DNA from: Pyrinomonadaceae bacterium
Lineage (GTDB): Bacteria > Acidobacteriota > Blastocatellia > Pyrinomonadales > Pyrinomonadaceae
NCBI GenBank assembly: GCA_019186825.1
Contig: JABARP010000006.1
Span: 120,487 to 184,486 of the forward strand
Direction of reading: 5' to 3'
DNA length: 64,000 nt
Below, piece by piece: positions 61,656-64,000 of the stretch (position 1 is the stretch's first letter; the number at the start of each line of letters is the position of its first letter). The position numbers were made by a program, and so were the translations under genes. Below the pieces are notes generated by a model. That model was not told the origin of the DNA, did no database searches, and worked only from the letters and a program-made list of their open reading frames with translations.

Positions 61656-62195
61656 ATGCCGATCGAAATCGAGAAAAAGTATCGTCTGAGCGGAGAACAA
61701 GCAGTCGGATTGATCGAGCGGATCGTCGCCGAGGGCGGCGAGTTTTTGTACGAGCGGCACGAGGAGAATCTGCTCTATCGCGGCGGCGTTCTCGATGAGC
61801 GGAACGCTGTGCTTCGAGTTCGCAAGACTGATGCGCCCGCATTCCTGACGTACAAGGAGAATGCCGGATTCGAAGGCGGCGTCAAGAAGCGGGTCGAGAT
61901 CGAGATCGAGATCGGCGATGCCCAGGCGTGCGAGGAGATCATTCAAAAGCTGGGCTTTCGGCTCTCGCTTGTTTACGAGAAACGGCGGAAGGCGTGGCGT
62001 CTCGCAGGTTGTGAGGTCGTGCTCGACGAGCTTCCGTTCGGCTGCTTTATGGAGATCGAAGGCTCAACGGAAGACATCCTTGCGGCAGAAAAGCTGCTGC
62101 GGGTCGAAGACGTCGCGATCGAATCCAGCACATATCCGGGCCTAACGATGAAGCACGGTAAGGACGTCGGCGGCGTGATGGAAGCGCGTTTTTGA
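61656..62195 (+). CDS. CYTH domain protein (CyaB/ThTPase-like)
   Basis: 179-residue CYTH-domain protein. The defining ExExK is Glu4-Glu6-Lys8 in MPIEIEKKYRL. The tunnel-fold strands carry LLYRGGVLDERNAVLRVRK, AFLTYKENAG, KKRVEIEIEI and VYEKRRKAWRL with the expected charged residues. The C-terminal YPGLTMKHGK is usual for the class IV adenylate cyclase-like subgroup. Activity could be adenylate cyclase, thiamine triphosphatase or inorganic triphosphatase; sequence alone does not decide. ATG at 61656 is used because the family begins there. Confidence 0.9.
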   Translation: MPIEIEKKYRLSGEQAVGLIERIVAEGGEFLYERHEENLLYRGGVLDERNAVLRVRKTDAPAFLTYKENAGFEGGVKKRVEIEIEIGDAQACEEIIQKLGFRLSLVYEKRRKAWRLAGCEVVLDELPFGCFMEIEGSTEDILAAEKLLRVEDVAIESSTYPGLTMKHGKDVGGVMEARF

Positions 62196-62214
62196 GCTGT
62201 CAACTGTTCTAGGT

Positions 62215-62676
62215 TCAGAGCTCGTCCGGAAATTCGATCCGCACCTCGCGGGCATCTTCGCCATCGCCCGTGATCGAGATCCTGATCAGGCGTTTTGCCT
62301 TTGGAATGGAAGCAAGCCTATCGGGCCATTCGATGATAGCGATGGCTTTCGGATCATCGAGTATCTCATCGAGCCCGACGCCCGCGGCCGCATCGGCCTT
62401 GCCATCGAGCCGCCAAAGATCGATGTGATAGATGTTCAGATCTTCGACTTTGTAAAGATTTACGAGCGTAAAGCTTGGGCTCGTAACTTCGTCAACATCG
62501 TAACCAAGCCCGTGCAGAATGCCTTTTGTCAGCAGCGTTTTTCCAGCGCCAAGCTCACCGGAAAGCAGGATGACGTCGCCCGTGCGAAGTTCGCTGCTCA
62601 GCTGCGTGCCGAGGTCGAAGGTCTCTTCGGGCGTGCTGCAGATGGTCTCATCGGTCATAGGGTCAGAATGTCTCAT
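62215..62676 (-). CDS. tsaE: tRNA threonylcarbamoyladenosine biosynthesis ATPase TsaE
   Basis: 153-residue ATPase that, with TsaB and TsaD, makes t6A37 on ANN-decoding tRNAs. The P-loop is GELGAGKTLLTKG (Lys46), followed by VTSPSFTLVNLY, YHIDLWRL, and a final IIEWPDRLASIP where Trp is characteristic. The ATG at 62676 overlaps the nnr stop (ATGA), suggesting translational coupling; MTDETIC at 62658 is an alternative start. Gene order nnr-tsaE is common in bacteria. Confidence 0.94.
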   Translation of the reverse strand: MRHSDPMTDETICSTPEETFDLGTQLSSELRTGDVILLSGELGAGKTLLTKGILHGLGYDVDEVTSPSFTLVNLYKVEDLNIYHIDLWRLDGKADAAAGVGLDEILDDPKAIAIIEWPDRLASIPKAKRLIRISITGDGEDAREVRIEFPDEL

Positions 62677-64000
62677 TCGGCGGTAGAAAGGCTTGCGAAG
62701 GCGTCCGTCAAGCATTCGCGTACGTCCGACGCGGTCATTACGCGCTTTCCAAATCTTTGCTCGGCGATGTCACCCGCCATTCCTGCCACATAAACGGCGG
62801 CAACGACCGTCTCGAAAATGTCGGTATTCATCTTTGGGGCCTGAGCTGCAAAGCCCGCGAGAATACCGGTCAGAGTGTCGCCGTTTCCTGCCTTCCCGAG
62901 ACCGGAGTTTCCCGTCGGATTTACAACTACGCGTCCGTCCGGTGCACCGCTCAGCACGCGTTCGCCTTTAAGGACAAGAATGCGGTTGTGCTTCGTCGCA
63001 AACTCACGCACGGCCGCGACACGGTCCTTTATCGCGGCTTTTTCCTCGGTACCTAGCAGCCGCAAAAACTCGCCCTCGTGCGGCGTCAGGATCAAGGCAT
63101 GATCATACCCTTCATCGCTAGACCGTTTTGCTGAGAATGGCGAAAGCAAGTTCAACGCGTCTGCGTCAAGGATCATCGGTTGACGGCGAACTGCGATGAT
63201 CGTTTCAACAAACTTCTTAGTACTTTCATTTTGCGAAAGGCCGCTTCCCATCGCGATCGAATCTGCCTTTTCTAGAAGGTCGGCGATCTCGTCGAACGCT
63301 TTTTCCGCAACCGCTCCGCCTTCGGTTTCCGCGACGCCACGGACCATTACTTCCGGTAGTATTCGCGAAGCCGTCGCGTCCTTCGATGATCGTGGCGTTA
63401 CGACCGTAACAAGCCCGACGCCCGAACGCATCGCTGCATTGCCGGCGAGGACCGCGGCCCCCGAATAGCTCTCAGAACCGGCGATCACGAGCGTGTGTCC
63501 ACGTTTGTTTTTGTATGAGTCGCTGGAAAATCCTGTGAGCTTCAACCACGCCGAGGCATCCGCTTTTTCCGCGACGAAAAACCGAGGCTCGATCGAGTTC
63601 ACGACCGCGGGTGCCGAGCCAATATTTGCCGGGATCACTTCGCCGCAGGCTCGATACGTCGGCGACAGCACGAGTGCCGGTTTTGCGGCGGTAAAGGTGA
63701 CCGTGAAGTCGGCTTTGAGCGGACATTCGTGCGGTTCGCCACCATCAGAATTCATGCCGGACGGAATGTCCACGGCAAAGATGGGGACCGAAGGAACCGC
63801 TGATGCATAATTTTGGGCGAGTTCAAGAAAAGAAAGATATGGTTCTTCAACCGGCCGGTTAAGGCCCGTGCCAAAAACGGCATCGACGATCGCATCAAGC
63901 TTTCGCCCCGAATGAATATCATTCCAATACTGCGAGAGCCGTTCGAGTGAATCGACCGATACAAGGGCGACGTTGTCTTTCAATGATGCCAAGGCGTCGA
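62673..64000 (-). CDS. nnr: Bifunctional NAD(P)H-hydrate repair enzyme (5' end beyond window)
   Basis: Repairs damaged NAD(P)H hydrates: the N-terminal epimerase half (YjeF_N) is cut by the right edge, with LDAIVDAVFGTGLNRPV and FAVDIPSGMNSDGG visible. The C-terminal ADP-dependent dehydratase half (about 250 residues, ribokinase-like) has RGHTLVIAGSESYSGAAVLA, LTPHEGEF, and NSGLGKAGNGDTLTGILAGF, the catalytic anion-hole/Asp region. The frame is open through base 64000 with no start recognisable in the window, so the first part of the protein is missing. It overlaps tsaE by four bases. Confidence 0.94.
   Translation of the reverse strand, partial: DALASLKDNVALVSVDSLERLSQYWNDIHSGRKLDAIVDAVFGTGLNRPVEEPYLSFLELAQNYASAVPSVPIFAVDIPSGMNSDGGEPHECPLKADFTVTFTAAKPALVLSPTYRACGEVIPANIGSAPAVVNSIEPRFFVAEKADASAWLKLTGFSSDSYKNKRGHTLVIAGSESYSGAAVLAGNAAMRSGVGLVTVVTPRSSKDATASRILPEVMVRGVAETEGGAVAEKAFDEIADLLEKADSIAMGSGLSQNESTKKFVETIIAVRRQPMILDADALNLLSPFSAKRSSDEGYDHALILTPHEGEFLRLLGTEEKAAIKDRVAAVREFATKHNRILVLKGERVLSGAPDGRVVVNPTGNSGLGKAGNGDTLTGILAGFAAQAPKMNTDIFETVVAAVYVAGMAGDIAEQRFGKRVMTASDVRECLTDAFASLSTAE

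Overview
The window looks like an ordinary chromosomal stretch of a moderately GC-rich Gram-negative bacterium. It is most likely an Acidobacteriota member of the Blastocatellia/Pyrinomonadaceae type. That placement is an inference from gene style: FG-GAP/VCBS repeats of the form DFDGDGKTD..VYRP fused to enzymes, several secreted proteins ending in the same carboxypeptidase-regulatory-like module, an S46 dipeptidyl-peptidase, an MglA/MglB pair, an exosortase-EPS locus, and a B12-dependent ribonucleotide reductase as the RNR seen here. Mpl, Lnt, a Wza-type export protein and PBP4 imply an outer membrane and a peptidoglycan wall. No phage, insertion sequence with transposase, or CRISPR array is visible.

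Layout. 1-9.1 kb: end of a SurA-like secreted protein, an alkyladenine glycosylase, an aminotransferase, a secreted unknown, an S46 peptidase, mpl, an RRM RNA-binding protein and dacB. 9.3-13.6 kb: a di-haem peroxidase fused to six VCBS repeats, and a secreted beta-propeller protein, converging on a strong bidirectional terminator. 13.8-19.2 kb: nrdJ with a promoter and NrdR box, hslO, a polysaccharide deacetylase and a prenyl diphosphate synthase. 19.2-35.0 kb: an exosortase/exopolysaccharide region (exosortase, EpsI, a Crp-family regulator, a NarL-type two-component pair, TPR lipoprotein, a 59-residue membrane microprotein, Wzz, ExeA-like ATPase, BY-kinase, phosphoglycosyl transferase, Wza, Ycf48-like propeller). 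35.1-41.6 kb: tRNA-Val and tRNA-Asp, mglA-mglB, yvcK, glmU, a DUF4190-like membrane protein and glmS.

41.7-48.7 kb: a HAF-repeat secreted protein, a quinone oxidoreductase, a patch of palindromic repeats, lnt with a complex upstream region, a candidate sigma-54-driven small RNA, a TPR protein and tRNA-Glu. 48.8-57.3 kb: a DUF1990 protein, polA, a PNPOx-family protein, an M14 peptidase, an MFS transporter, a CGCAAAG-rich repeat and a secreted protein with the shared C-terminal module. 57.4-64.0 kb: prfB with an intact programmed +1 frameshift, radA, an NTF2-like protein, a PilZ protein, a bacilliredoxin, a CYTH protein, tsaE and nnr, which runs off the right edge.

How the genes work together. 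Envelope construction is the main theme: GlmS/GlmU supply UDP-GlcNAc, Mpl and DacB recycle and trim murein, Lnt matures lipoproteins, and the exosortase/Wzz/BY-kinase/Wza set makes and exports a polysaccharide. The least explained signals are the sigma-54 promoter/terminator unit at 46.44-46.61 kb, the dyads upstream of lnt, the 118-bp palindromic element at 44.33-44.45 kb, the 59-residue ORF in the EPS operon, and the C-terminal module shared by three otherwise unrelated secreted proteins.
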